Shown here: one piece after another, positions 46,302 to 58,206 of the stretch
Layout: every line of letters starts with the position of its first letter
How positions within the stretch are numbered: position 1 is the first letter of the stretch
DNA from: Labia minor
Lineage: Eukaryota; Arthropoda; Insecta; Dermaptera; Spongiphoridae
Assembly: GCA_963082975.1 (NCBI GenBank)
Contig: OY720344.1
Span: 84,494,053 to 84,558,052, forward strand
Length of the DNA: 64,000 nucleotides
Reading direction: 5' to 3'
The notes under the pieces: model-generated
The model's database searches: none
Told to the model about the DNA's origin: nothing
What the model saw: only the letters and a program-made list of their open reading frames with translations
Position numbers and translations under genes: made by a program

Positions 46302-46424
46302 GACATTTTTCTCAACCTTAGTGAAAATGATTCAGGAACCTTCAAAACGTATAAAAACATCAAAATCTCAACATCGAAAATTTTCGTGATCGCAATACTA
46401 TCTCTTACGCTTACGAGATAGTAA
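45812..46424 (-). repeat. HINE-B repeat, full-length copy
   Basis: Read on the minus strand it starts TTTTTACTATCTCG, has a nearby hairpin partner GAGATAGT/ACTATCTC, then GATTTTGATGTTTTTATACG, AAGGTTCCTGAATCATTTTC, a TG/TATG microsatellite, AAAACGGTTTGAGCTAGAAT, AAGCGGAAGAGGGTC-type words and GAATTTCAGCTTGATTGAAT. It closes with GCGAGATAGT, CGAG and the stem-loop TGGAGACACTCCA, then AGCTTATTTT. The terminal motif is inverted at the two ends and the stem-loop is at the 3' side only. No open frame. Confidence 0.8.
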
Positions 46425-46426
46425 AA

Positions 46427-46775
46427 ATAGAAATCGAATAACAAGTTTTTGAGTTAGTTGAAAAATGCAAAGATAAAATTCAATTTTTCAACTACACCTC
46501 TTAGAGAAGTGTTTCCCAAACTTATGTCATCCCCCCACACCTTCTAAAAACTTAAAATGTCTCTCTAAATACATCATTTTTAAAATTAAAATTTTTTATT
46601 CTTCTTTCATTTGCTTAAATGATGCACATCTGGCCGCACATCAATTTTTATCCATTGCACTCGTGAACAGTCAGATTGTCACGTGGGCTTACTTTGGGAT
46701 CTACTGTTATAGAGTAAACTTTAGTTTTGTACTTTATTTGTTTTTTTTTAATTACAATTATTACCTATTTATTTA
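46427..46775. other. AT-rich intergenic DNA
   Basis: No gene or recognised repeat is seen. Confidence 0.5.
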
Positions 46776-46777
46776 TA

Positions 46778-47058
46778 TGAGGGCAGGCCAATAAGTCTGT
46801 GACTTGTTGAATAAATCACAGGTTACAAATTATTATTACAATTATTATATACAATTCGTATCCCAATTGATGGATTTTCATGGAAGTTCACTTTTTCCCA
46901 TTTCCTTCTCATATTAATGAATGTCAAACTAAAACTAAAAGACTCAGCAGGTTCGAATTTCGACAGGTTCGATAGTTGCCAGCTGATAGGAACAGTGTTT
47001 TCATTTCATTTAAGATTCGGTAAATTCAGAAAGTCACTGACTTATTGACCTCCGCTCG
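46778..47058 (-). mobile_element. mariner-type MITE, 281 bp
   Basis: The ends are inverted: TGAGGGCAGGCCAATAAGTC on the left and CGAGCGGAGGTCAATAAGTC read from the right, flanked by TA on both sides. On the minus strand its interior shares blocks with the mariner relic at 56360-56690, including TTCCATGAAAATCCAT and TTGGGATACGAATTG, so it is a deletion product of that family. Confidence 0.85.
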
Positions 47059-47060
47059 TA

Positions 47061-47262
47061 GTACAAGCGAAAAGAATTTCAAAATTATATATTTTTTCCA
47101 TCTATTTTAACTCACTTTTTACGAATTTTTTATAAAAATTATAAATATAATTTTAAAAATAATTTTCTCAATTCACTAGTTTAATTTAATTTTTTAATTT
47201 TAATTTAATTTAATTATGAATATATGCAATTTTAAAAAAAAATGTTCAATTAAATAAACAAT

Positions 47263-47306
<44 letters not shown>

Positions 47307-48656
47307 GTTTAATAAAAGAATTAATGAATTTATTTAGATATAATTATAAACATATATTGAAATATATTATATTTAATTTAAATTGTAATAAAATTGGTCA
47401 AAATTTAAAAATATTTTTCAAATAATGAAAAATGAATGTTTACCATTAATATAACCATTCATAATAAATTATAATTAAACTAAACATATTATATTTAAAT
47501 TTAAATATTGATCTATTCAAATATATATAATATATATAATATAATATTACCTACATATAATTTCATGGTAAACATATTTCATTTAAAGGAATTGATTTAT
47601 AGTTATGATTTAATTCTGTTTGATTATTTCCTGGAATGAAATTCAATAAAATAATTATCTTATTATATTTTGGTAGATATTTAGTTAATTAGATGAATAG
47701 ATAATTAATAGAATTATTTTAAAAAAAATTGAATTCAATTAAAGTTGAATGAAATGAGCAAAATTCAATAACGTATTCCACAAGATAAATATAATTATCA
47801 AATAATTAATTGTTACACAATGATGGATGGATTGAATCCGATGGGCAATCAAACAAAATGGAATTCTTTTTGTTTTCTTTTCTTTTACTATTTACTTGGC
47901 TCGTTCACTTTCAACCCCATCAGTTTCAACCCTTCCCTCACATTCTCCCCTCTCTCTCTTCTTCTAGCCACGCTTTCTTGCCGCATCAGTTAAACGTTCT
48001 CGTCTTTTACGCGTTAAAGGTTAAATGGGCAGTGAAGGGTTTATTTTTAAAATCAGCCAAGATTTCTTATCAATGTTAACGTTAAAAAATTAAATTAGAA
48101 TTGAGACGGCTCAGAGAGAATTGAAACAGGAGGGTTAAATAAAGAGAGATCGATGAAATCTAATTATTTGCTGATATTCAATTTATATTTTAATATTTAA
48201 TCTTAAATTGAATGAAAATATATATTGTATATATTCTTTGTATATTTTTAATACAAATAATATTATTTTTAAAAATAAAACCTAATCTATTTGGAGAATA
48301 GGACAAAAATAGAATTCATGAATTTAAAATGATATCTTAACGTCTCAGATATTGATCATCTATAGAGAAATCCATAAAGAACTTAAAATATTTTTTTGAG
48401 TTGGTTAAGAGCGAACAAACAGACAGACAGACATGAAGTGAAGTTGAGAAAAACGTTATAAAAAACAAAATGGTTTCTATTGTTGTTATGCTTGAATCAA
48501 GGATATTAAATTAACAAATTCTTCTGGATAGAATATAAAAAACATAAATTTATTTGTTGTTCTCTCAGTAGTTTTTAATATTAATTATTTTTTACATACC
48601 GTAATATGAAAAACTAGTACGTATGATTCAAATTTGTCTTGTAGGTAGTAAAGGAA
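47061..48656. other. AT-rich intergenic DNA
   Basis: No gene is supported. An AT microsatellite of about 36 bases lies at 47270-47306. A GACAGACAGACAGACATG tract near 48420 looks like a repeat fragment. Confidence 0.55.
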
Positions 48657-48885
48657 GAGTAAGATGCAGACGACTTAAATATAATAGGAAATTCGGCAAT
48701 TGCAATTATAGATAGCGTAGAAAATTAATTGAAGGAGGAAAAGAGGTGGGACTGGAAATTAATAACGCTAAGACAAAGTATTTAGTAACAGAAATCTTAA
48801 CATACAAGATATAGAATTTGAAAATGTAGAAAAATTTAAATACTTAGGTTCTGTGAAAACGAAAGATAATAATATTAGATATATA
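48657..48885 (+). pseudogene. LINE reverse transcriptase fragment
   Basis: Reading with two frame changes gives ADDLNIIGNSAIAIIDSVE, KLIEGGKEVGLEINNAKTKY and DIEFENVEKFKYLGS, the palm core and following strand of a non-LTR polymerase (DD of the YADD box, the GLEIN...KTKY block and the YLGS block). Nucleotide sequence closely matches the minus-strand fragment at 41800-41970, so it is the same LINE family in the opposite orientation. Truncated on both sides. Confidence 0.8.
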
Positions 48886-50284
48886 CCATAATATGAGTTT
48901 TCTATCAGAGTAGTTAGCACATGCGCATTGAGAGAGGAAATCAGTTATTAAGAATAAAAGATGTATGTATATTATTATTGAAAGATAACGACATATATAA
49001 ACTAGTAGGATATGTAATTATATTTAAACATGTCGGTATTTAAATAGCATTAAACAAAATAATCTACTATACAAAAATGAAACTTAAAATCTAAACATAA
49101 ATAAAATAAATTAAATTATTGTTCAACCTATCAATCCCAATTTTCTACATGAGCACAGAATTATTATTATCCGCATATGATTAGTGTTTTATATTTAATG
49201 ATAAATTAGAGGAAATAATGATCAAATACATTAAACGAGCACTATGTTTCAATTATTTAAAAAGTGAAAAAGCTTGTAAACATCAAAAGTGATGTTTTGA
49301 ATACTTAATGAAAACATTATGGATGGTTACTTAATGAGGGCAGAAACAGATGACCCCTCTGAGAAAGGGCAAGAAAGCGTTTATAGAAGAGGAGATAGTA
49401 CATAGGAGAGGATTTCCGGTGGACCGTGAGGTATTTCAAGCGACATTAAAATTAAAATCGATCGAACAAAAATTGAAATTACATTTAAGAAAACCTTTTT
49501 TTGTAAAGTATATAAGAATTATATTTATTTTTTTCAATGAGAAAAATATTTACATAATTTTTTGTTGTTGTACCCTATCTAATCCGGATATTGGATTTAT
49601 CATCCCAATCTCTCCAAAATATCGCACTTCTATTTTTGAGAACAAAATGTGTTAAGAAATTTTTTTTTTTATTTCTTTAATCAAAATTCATATTCCATAT
49701 CTTGGATTATTTCTTTTATTTCTGGGCAATATATCATAGTTCCTTTAACAAATACTAAAGGGATGGTGGGGTGTTAGTATGGATAAAATTCACATTCATT
49801 AAACAACAAAATGATTACAGAAAATGAAACGCACTGGAAATTCCAGCTGCCCAATTCCCGTCCCCGGAAAATCCACTGACTCTCGTCATGGCTGATTGCT
49901 AATTTCATTTTCCATTCGAATGAATAGAATAATATATTTTAGCAACTCGATTAAAAAAAAACACTTTATGATATCCCCAGCGATGATCTAAATTTGATGG
50001 ATTCAAAATGTATCTACCAATAATCAAATACACTAATTAAGAGAAGAATTTAGCTTAATATGCAAATGACAGCGATGTTTGTTTCTCGTTAGATACAATG
50101 CACGATCTCCCCACCCATTTCCTCTCTCCCTCTTTCAACTCACAAAACACCCCACTCATTATAAACAGCAAGATTCAAAATGGAAAAGATTTATTGAAAA
50201 GGATAATTAATTCGTTGCTAAATATTTTATTGTTATATCTAAGTCGTAGCAATTTAATAATAATTTATATTTACTACTTTCGAT
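48886..50284. other. Intergenic DNA
   Basis: An open frame at 49350-49655 begins with a mixed charged peptide but degenerates into AT-rich noise; I do not recognise it. The rest shows nothing. Confidence 0.5.
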
Positions 50285-50815
50285 GTCAAGATTTTGATAT
50301 TTTTATACGTTTTGAAGGTCCCTAAGTCATTTTCATTAGGGTTGAGAAAAATGCCTGTGTGTGTATGTATACAAGATTACGAAAAAAACGGTTTGAGCTA
50401 GAATCATGAAATTTGGTATTCGGGCATTATTAAAAATTCGTAGTTTTTTTATCAACTTTTGAGAAATGTAGCTTTTTCAAAAGAGGGTCATTACATACGT
50501 TTTCTGTTTTTTTCGTCCCAAGTGACCCTGAAAATAAAGATATATGTTTGATAGTTTTTCACATGATTAAAAATTGTATAAAACTGCTATATATGGAATT
50601 TCAACTTGATTGAATCTCTGAAAGTACCGGAATTAATTTTTTAACACGACTGTAAATCACGCGCTAACACGTGACGTGGTGCCATCAACATGCGCTGGTT
50701 TAATAAATATTAATTATTAATTTTAATTTATAATTAATTAAATTTAATTTAAATATATTATATGTTATTTAATCCAATTCAAATTTGCGAGATAGTCGAG
50801 TGGAGACACTCCAGA
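50285..50815 (+). repeat. HINE-B repeat, plus-oriented copy
   Basis: It runs from GATGTCAAGATTTTGATA through a TG microsatellite, AAAACGGTTTGAGCTAGAAT, TTTCAACTTGATTGAATC and the AAATTTAATT tract to GCGAGATAGTCGAGTGGAG and the stem-loop TGGAGACACTCCA. The first few bases of the 5' end are worn. Confidence 0.8.
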
Positions 50816-51468
50816 GTTTTACAAAATAATTTTTAATTCATGTAAGAGATATTCTATAGATATGTGGATAAGAGAAAATTTTTCTGCCTGTAGTTTCCAA
50901 ATGTGATGAAATTTTGTTGGAAGAAATAAGAGAATCAAGAGATGAGATATTTGGAATTTTTTATTTTCGAATTTGAAAAGAAAACCTAAACTAATGCATT
51001 TATGCCATGAGTTTTATATATCACCCTACCTATTAATCATTAATTTTGTACTTAGTTAATATTTTATCATATTGTAATGATATTAACAATGGGAGAATAT
51101 TATTTGTTTAAAATCAAACATTAGTGGTGCTTTAGACAAAATAATTTTGAAAATACATTTGACTGAAGGTATTTCAAGGGAAATAAAATTTCTTGATATT
51201 CAAGATAATTTTATTTGACATTAAAAACAAGGTAGTTTAATCAAAATCGTTAGAGCCGGTTTAGAGAAAACTACAAAAAAGTTGAATTCAATCATTTTAA
51301 GTAATACTTTTTTGGAATATTTTTTCTTAATTAATTAATATATATATATATATATATATATAGAGTTGATTAATATATATATAAAGTTGATTAATAATAT
51401 CATTCATGTTTATATATATATCTATATCTTTGTCTAATAATACTTTTACAAATCTAAAATATAAAAGA
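50816..51468. other. AT-rich intergenic DNA
   Basis: TA microsatellite at about 51336-51362. No gene or recognised repeat. Confidence 0.55.
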
Positions 51469-51530
51469 CTAGCAGATCCGGCAAAGCTTCGCTTTTGCAA
51501 GTGTGTCTGTATACATATGAGAAATTTGAA
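51469..51530 (-). repeat. Helitron 3' terminus, second type
   Basis: On the minus strand GCAAAAGC and GCTTTGC form a short hairpin, followed by CGGATCTG and CTAG at 51472-51469, then host T. The arrangement is that of a Helitron 3' end with a hairpin different from H1 and H2. The 5' end is not resolved, so only the terminus is annotated. Confidence 0.55.
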
Positions 51531-53499
51531 AAAAATTTAAAATCACTGATCTATAATGAGCAAAAAAATTATTGTAAAATCTCAAAAATATATATTTTCA
51601 AGTTTTAAATAATGCATTTAGATTCCGAAAACTTTTTTGGTTTTAAACTACGATTCACATACCCATACACGTACAAAGAAATTTACGGAAATTTGCTTTA
51701 ACTCAGTTGATATTTATTGAAAATTCATGTTCGAAATTTAAACGGATCTGAATACTTTGTCTTAATTTACCTAGATATATTATATCTCATATTATATAGG
51801 TAAGATATAAAGAAAAAACTACCAATTTATTTTCAATATTCGATGAAAAAATTTTAATAGTATATTTAATCTTGTAGTTTTTTGTAATTGTTAATCTTTT
51901 TAATCATCAGTCCCATTTATTATCTATTCAATAGTTAAGTTTCGCAACTATTGTGATTGTATTTTTTTATCTTTTGTTATCAAACTTTTTATCAAGTTAG
52001 GGATATATATAGGTAAGCTAAAAAATAACTCTGAATTATTTTCAAATAATCTGAAATATAATTCTAATTAAAAATTAAAGATGACTATATAGAATTTAAT
52101 TTGATGTATAAACATTTTGTGAATTAAATTTTTAGTTATTATAAGTAAGAATATCTTTTGTTTTATTTTTTTTTCCAAAAGAATTTTCTTCTATTGAAAA
52201 TTTTATTTTTAAATCTATTAATTATTATTTTTGATGAGAGAAGATACCTGAAGAACTCATTACTTTAGCTAATTAGTGTAATAGAATATTTTTCTAATTA
52301 TTAATTATAAATGTTGCAAATTCTAAAAATAGAGAATGAACGAAAGCGCTGATTAATGAATAATGAACTTGAAAACAGTTTATTTACATTGCATTTAATT
52401 TTCATTGGACTTGATTTATTAATCAAGCTTTAATATTAACTACTGAAATCTTAAATCTTTTTTAAAAATATTCATTGAATATTTAAAATACATATTAGAA
52501 CAAGAATTTTCAACATAGTCCAGAGGGCCGTGGGAGTCGAAGAAATTTTCTCTTTCGATTGCTATAAAGAAAGTCAAGAATACTATACGAAATAAAAAGT
52601 AAATTCAAACACTTTTGCCAACGGTTCCTGCTAGTCCCCATAGAAGTATTATTTATTAAAGTTATAATTATTACACTTGTATGTATTTATTATTATAAAT
52701 ATAGAGGCTGTGTGTGTGTGTGTGTGGAGAGGATCTGTTCGTAGTCTAGGGGTAAATTTTCCAATGAGCAACAGGAAGACTTCTTTAAACTTTTCAAATG
52801 AAAGCTTATAGATTTCTTAAAAAAACGGTTTATTTACAATAAATATACAAATTAATTCACAATTCAGACACTCTCAATACCTCCGGTCACAGTGATCTCT
52901 CGTCAAAGCAATCTCTCGTTGGTATCTGCGCTCCAATTTATATATCCATTTTACATACATTTTACATACATTTTCAAAAAACATCATACTCAAACTTCTT
53001 AATAATTCTTTCAGTCAGGAATGCATATTAATCATTTATGAAATTATTAATTTATAAAATATTGAATTGTGAGTTTTAACTACTACAACCGATGTAATAA
53101 ATATGTTTACTTTGTTGCAAAATTGTTAAAAATGTACTTTGTTCAATGCTCAAAGTTCTATATTAAATTTGATTAATATATTTATAGTGAATCAAAAAAT
53201 AGAGGTCTATTAAACGAGAAGAAATTTTAAAACGGGTTTAACCTAAAAAAATGTTGTAAAACCCTGTATTAGAATATTATTAAATTAAGTTTTAAAAAAA
53301 TGTTAAGTAATAAAATTATCTTTTCATTTTTTATTTTTTTATTTAATCTAATAACTTAATAAAAAAAGAAAAAGATCCAGTATTAGAATCCGTGCAATAA
53401 AGAATCAATTTTTTTTTCTTTCAGTGTTGAATAAAAAGAAGAAAAAAAAAATAGAAAATTGCAAAGACCGGCTTCATTCCATCTCACATTTGATGTTCA
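51531..53499. other. AT-rich intergenic DNA
   Basis: No gene is supported. A GT microsatellite at about 52709-52727 is preceded by AAATATAGAGG, which resembles a Helitron 5' start but lacks clear ends. Confidence 0.5.
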
Positions 53500-53790
53500 A
53501 TCGTTTTTAAAGTTCTGCATAAGCGAAGCGATTCTTTTTTTTATCCACCCACGCAATTTGTCCTTTCAGTGGTCGGTGGGGTACAAAATCTAGTGGCGGA
53601 ATGTCGAGTAACCCGTGGCCCTGGAAGAAGAGGGGTGGCCCATCCATCTTGGCTCGTCTGGTGATGGATGGGCAGCATGGCCTATGCATGCCAAATCTCC
53701 CACACGACGCAGGTCCAGTTCCAAGAACTCCCCTCTTTCTCTCCACCCCCCACTCCTCTTCTATATAAATCGTCTATCTCATTCGAAATT
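53500..53790. other. GC-richer stretch with a TATA-like word
   Basis: About 290 bases are much richer in GC than the flanks and end at TATATAAAT (53761). Both strands have short open frames without recognisable domains. It could be a promoter-proximal region of an unseen gene, or captured sequence in a transposon. Nothing decides between these. Confidence 0.3.
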
Positions 53791-53912
53791 ATACCAATAT
53801 GAATCAAATTAAGACGAAAAACGTTTGTATATTTTTATAAATAAATAATTTTTACAATAAATAATGATTTAGATAGTCAAAATTTGAATTAGACTAATTA
53901 ATTTTTTTTTGG

Positions 53913-53993
53913 ATTGTCTCCATTTGACTAGATCGCAAGTGTGAATTGGATTAATTAACATATATTATATTTAAATTTAACGAGATAGTAAAA
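53913..53993 (-). repeat. HINE-B minimal derivative, 81 bp
   Basis: The HINE-B 3' side (TGGATTGTCTCCATTTGACT, then ATCGCAA and the ATTTAAATTTAA tract) is joined directly to the 5' motif CGAGATAGTAAAAA. Everything between, including the microsatellite, is missing. Confidence 0.65.
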
Positions 53994-54544
53994 AAGAGAA
54001 ATGATTAAATGATAAAGTATTATTAAATTTGCTTAAAATATTCAAAATTACTATTATTAATTCTCAAATAAAATTATTAAATAAAAATAAAAAATTTAAA
54101 GTACCTAGCCCACCGGCGCTAAGTTTTTAAAAACATTCCTTCTGTACGGAGATATGATTAAATAGGCTGGACCAATTTAACATTTATGATCATACCTAGC
54201 ATAGCCTACTCACTTACATCATACTCTCATAGCAAACAAATCAATAATCAATTTATTTTTTTCAAAAATTCAAAAGTTATTTTTAACATTTGATATATGT
54301 ATGAATTTATGTAAATGTTCAAGTTGTTTTATACGATGCTAGTGAACCAGATCATCCAGTTTAACAATAAATAAAAAATTATTAATTCTAGCATTTCCCA
54401 CTCACTCGGATTTATTAAAATATATGCAATTTTATTTTAATTTCTATTAATAAAATATTTAAATTCTTTAATTTATTCTAAAATTTCTCATTTTAATTAA
54501 TTTAATTTTAGAAGAAATAACATATTCTTTAATTATTTTAAATG
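53994..54544. other. AT-rich intergenic DNA
   Basis: No gene or recognised repeat is seen. Confidence 0.55.
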
Positions 54545-54602
54545 AATAAAAAAACATCAAAATCTCGATAATCAAAAATTTTCGTGATCGCAATACTAAA
54601 AA
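54545..54602 (-). repeat. HINE-B 5' fragment
   Basis: ACATCAAAATCTCGATAATC and TTTTCGTGATCGCAATACTA match the 5' side of HINE-B read on the other strand. The outer hairpin is missing. Confidence 0.65.
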
Positions 54603-54783
54603 TATTTCAAACAAATTTTATTATACTTAATGGATTTCTGGAAAATATATTTTAAGTTTAGTGCGAGTGTTTTTAAAATATTTCTTTAAAAATATGTAAA
54701 ATAAATAATAGGTATCTTTTGAAGCACTTCTAGATAATCATATACAATTCAAAATCAAGTCTTGTTTTTTCAACTACTTTTTA

Positions 54784-55266
54784 CTATCTCGCTAGAGAAA
54801 ATTTTCTATGTCGAGATTTTGATGTTTTTATATGTTTTGAAAGTTCCTGAGTCATTTTCACTAAGGTTGAGAAAAATGTCTCTATGTGTGTGTGTGTGTG
54901 TGTGTGTCTATGTAGACAAGATTTCGCAAAAATGGTTGGAACTAGAATAATGAAATTTGGTACACACCGGTATTATTCAAAATTCGTAGTTTTTTATCAA
55001 CTTTTGAGAAATGTAGCTTTTTCAAAAGTGGGTCATTACATACTACGTTTTCATTTTTTTCGTCTAAATTGACCGTAAAAATAAAGATATATGTTTGATA
55101 GGTTTTCACATGATTAAAAATAAAGAGCCAAAGGCGCGATGGTTGAATAAATATTATTTATTAATTTTAATTTATAATTTATAATTAATTAAATTTAATT
55201 TAAATATAATATTTGTTAATTAATCCAATTCAAATTTGCGAGATAGTCGAGTGGAGACACTTCAGA
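54784..55266 (+). repeat. HINE-B repeat, plus-oriented copy
   Basis: It starts ACTATCTCGCTAG, carries GTCGAGATTTTGATG, a TG microsatellite (54885-54907), TAGAATAATGAAATTTGGT, the CAACTTTTGAGAAATGTAGC block, the AAATTTAATT tract and the end GCGAGATAGTCGAGTGGAG with a slightly worn stem-loop. Confidence 0.8.
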
Positions 55267-56357
55267 TTTTTTGTCTTAAATTTAAAGCCTAGCTTGACTT
55301 TATTTATTTATTAATTTGTGAGTATATTTTGAATATAATATTATTTGGAGTGTCGCTAACGTATTGTACCCCGGGTGTGAGTTAAGTTCGTTACACCACT
55401 TGTATCATTGTAATGTTTTGATTTTTATATTTATTAATAGTTGTTTTAAATAACTTTGATTAAGGAAAAAACAATTAAATGGGAAATAATACAGATCGAT
55501 TCTTCAACCCAAAAACCCCCTATACGTGAATTTCATACAAATCCTCTGTACAGATAAACATTGATAAATTCAATTCTTGACTATTATCGCAATATTAGCT
55601 AAAAGCGTATCTCAAAGGTAAAATGTGGAACTACTGAACTTAAGAATGAAGGATCAAACATCACCAAAATCAGAAAAGATTTATAATATCATTTAATTGA
55701 ATTCAATGGATTGGCAAATAAATTTGTAAATTGGCTAAAGTGTGCTTAGAAATAAAAATTATAAAATACAATCTTACAATTATAATTGATCGTTCTTGTG
55801 ATTCAATTAATTAATATATTTTCAATACTTTCTCAAGAACTTACTTTGATTATATTTTTGTTGTTGTTGTGTTTTTAGAAGACACGAGTTTTGGTTTTTG
55901 AAAAGGATTTATGGGGAAATCAGTTTCAAGAGATTCCCAAGAAAGAGAATAATGATAGCCTTGCGGGGATCAACCCGTCTCGGTTGGATTATCCGGATTG
56001 GCAGATATAAGAGAAGCCGCCCACGAAAATAAAGCATCACCAGACAATACAACCCACAAAGTTGTAATTGTAACAAACATTCATTTCCGTTGAAATGTTT
56101 TCATAAATATTCTGTTGTATGAACATATTCCTCTTGGATAACAAGTATTTCATTGATGCAAATGTTCTCATTACGCGAAATATTTTCCAATCCGATGAAA
56201 ATTAAATCTCCAATTTAATGAATTACAATAGAATATTCGATCATATTATTTTGTTGTTGAATTAATTGTCTTGTCTCTAAATTGTATTTAAATATTTTGA
56301 ATTAGAATAAAATTAAATTAAAAATAATCAGAATACATCATTGAATCGGAAGAATAT
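55267..56357. other. AT-rich intergenic DNA
   Basis: No gene is supported. A less AT-rich segment at 55930-56030 has no recognisable product. Confidence 0.5.
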
Positions 56358-56359
56358 TA

Positions 56360-56690
56360 CGAGGGTAGGTCAATAAGTCCTTGACTTTGTAAATTTTCCG
56401 TCTCTAATCAAATGTAATACTGCTCCTGTCAGCAGACAACTATCATCTGACTCCTTGCAGCAACTGGGTCTTTTAGTTTTCAATTGACATCAATTAACAG
56501 CAGACTACCTAAAGATAGAAGAAGAAGATTGAAAAAAGTGAATTTCCATGAAAATCCATAAATTGGGATACGAATTGCTCTTTTATCCGCCCTATTCTCC
56601 GGATTTAGCCCTGAGTGACTATTTCTTGTTTCCAAACCCTAAGAAATGACTCGGTGGAAAGAGATTTGACTCCAACGATGAAATCATCTT
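56360..56690 (+). pseudogene. mariner transposase relic, 5' end plus C-terminal fragment
   Basis: It begins after TA with CGAGGGTAGGTCAATAAGTC, the inverted-repeat end also seen in the MITE at 46778-47058. After a large internal deletion, a frame from about 56550 encodes KIHKLGYELLFYPPYSPDLA, LSDYFLFPNPKK and, after a frameshift, LGGKRFDSNDEI. YSPDLA-x-SDYFLFPNL is the conserved mariner block around the third catalytic Asp. The enzyme's DNA-binding domain and first catalytic region are missing and the right end was not found. The stop after PKK and the deletion make it inactive. Confidence 0.85.
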
Positions 56691-58016
56691 CTTATAATAA
56701 AAAAAATCTTCTTATAATAAAAAAGCATAACATAGTGGATTTCTTCGGAAATATCACTCATTTTCACACGATTATAACTTTTATCACAAATAACGAATAA
56801 TAAAGCGGTCAACAACAAAAATATAACCTGTAATGTCAACTTTAAAACATACGTATGCTTGACCATCCATCAGGAGATACTATCATCAGCACCAGCTCTT
56901 GACAAAAAATCGAAAATACTTTTTCCTTCACCCATTATTTTTATTATATGAACTTTATATGTAGAAAGTACCTTATTACTGATTTTTTTAATTTTCTCTC
57001 TCTGTAAATAATGTATTATGTTTATGAAAAAAAATTCTTCTTTTTTCTTTTTTCTGATCACGTTGGCCATTCTTTTATGTTTGTCTCGGATCGGTTCACC
57101 TTTAAATCTGCTGATATGATTTTTTTCTACCTTGAAGGGTTGGTGGTTTGCAATAAAATATGAATGCCAAGTGGTTTTTCCACCCCCTCCATCCCCTAAT
57201 CCTTCTCTCTCCTTCACTTTCTGTTTGTTTGTTTGCTTTTCCGAGCACAGGCCATCATGTCTGCTGTTGAATGGCCCCAACCACCCTTCTCACTCTCCAT
57301 TTAAGGACAGTGGATCATCCCTTGACGTCCTTGCTCCTCCCTTTAACTTTATTCCTGGTATTATGCCTAGAAAAGACGGAAGAAAAATAGTAGTGAGTGG
57401 AGAAGAAAAAAGAGTAAGATAAAAACAAAACTAATGAGAAATTTGAAAAACACACCACATTTGACAAGTATTTATCAACAAGCAACCACCAATTGGGGTT
57501 TGAACTAAAAACAGTTCAAGTTAATTTGTTATTAGAAATTATCTTAAATTTTTATTTTGTATATTAACTTGTATTAGGAACAATCGTGTTAAATTGTTAG
57601 ATTATACTTACTACCCAAAGCAATAATGATTATTTATCATTAGATTTATTAATAAACTAAATACATGTAAAGCCTACATAATTCTTCATATTAGCAGACA
57701 TACTTAGATTACTTAGTAATTAATATAATTTCAATATACTTTAACTTTTAAATTTAAAAAAAAACATATCACAAAAGTCGAAACCAAAATCATTTTAAAT
57801 AATTTAAGTAACAAATCAGAATAAAAATAAAAAAGAACACAATTAAAATATCAAATATTATTTCAAAAACACTTTCATGAATAAGTGAAGATATTGTAAA
57901 ATTGAAAATAAAGATGATTAGTCAATATTCATTTTTTTGTTAATGATTAAAAAAATTTATATGGTTTCAGATAAATATGATTTAATCAAAATAATATTAT
58001 AAGCATTTAGAATGTC
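56691..58016. other. Intergenic DNA
   Basis: Overlapping short frames at 56870-57422 on both strands lie in a C/T-rich, GC-richer segment (57060-57420) but show no domain. No gene is claimed. Confidence 0.5.
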
Positions 58017-58024
58017 TTATATAC

Positions 58025-58198
58025 CAGTAGCCACATATTGTGATACTTAGAGCCATATTGAAAAATCGAAAATGTTTAAGAGCCTGATCGCAAAAAGATT
58101 CAAAAATAAAAAATGTTAACTTTTTTTTGTGTCATGACTTTAAATTTTTTAATTGAGCCACAATAAACTCGAAAAGAGTCAAGGTTTGGCCACCGTGG
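58025..58198. mobile_element. hAT-type MITE, 174 bp, second copy
   Basis: It matches the MITE at 21016-21193 (GCCACA, GTGATACTTAGAG, AAAATCGAAAATGTTTAAGA, ACAATAAACTCGAAAAGAG, GGTTTGGCCACCG). The octamer TTATATAC flanks both sides exactly (58017-58024 and 58199-58206). Confidence 0.85.
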
Positions 58199-58206
58199 TT
58201 ATATAC

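Noticed and set aside
49350..49655. 101-residue plus-strand open frame with a charged N-terminal half
   Set aside because: Not recognised, no splice or promoter support, and the second half is AT-rich noise.
56870..57422. Overlapping frames on both strands in a C/T-rich segment
   Set aside because: Composition explains the lack of stops; no domain or splice signal convinces.
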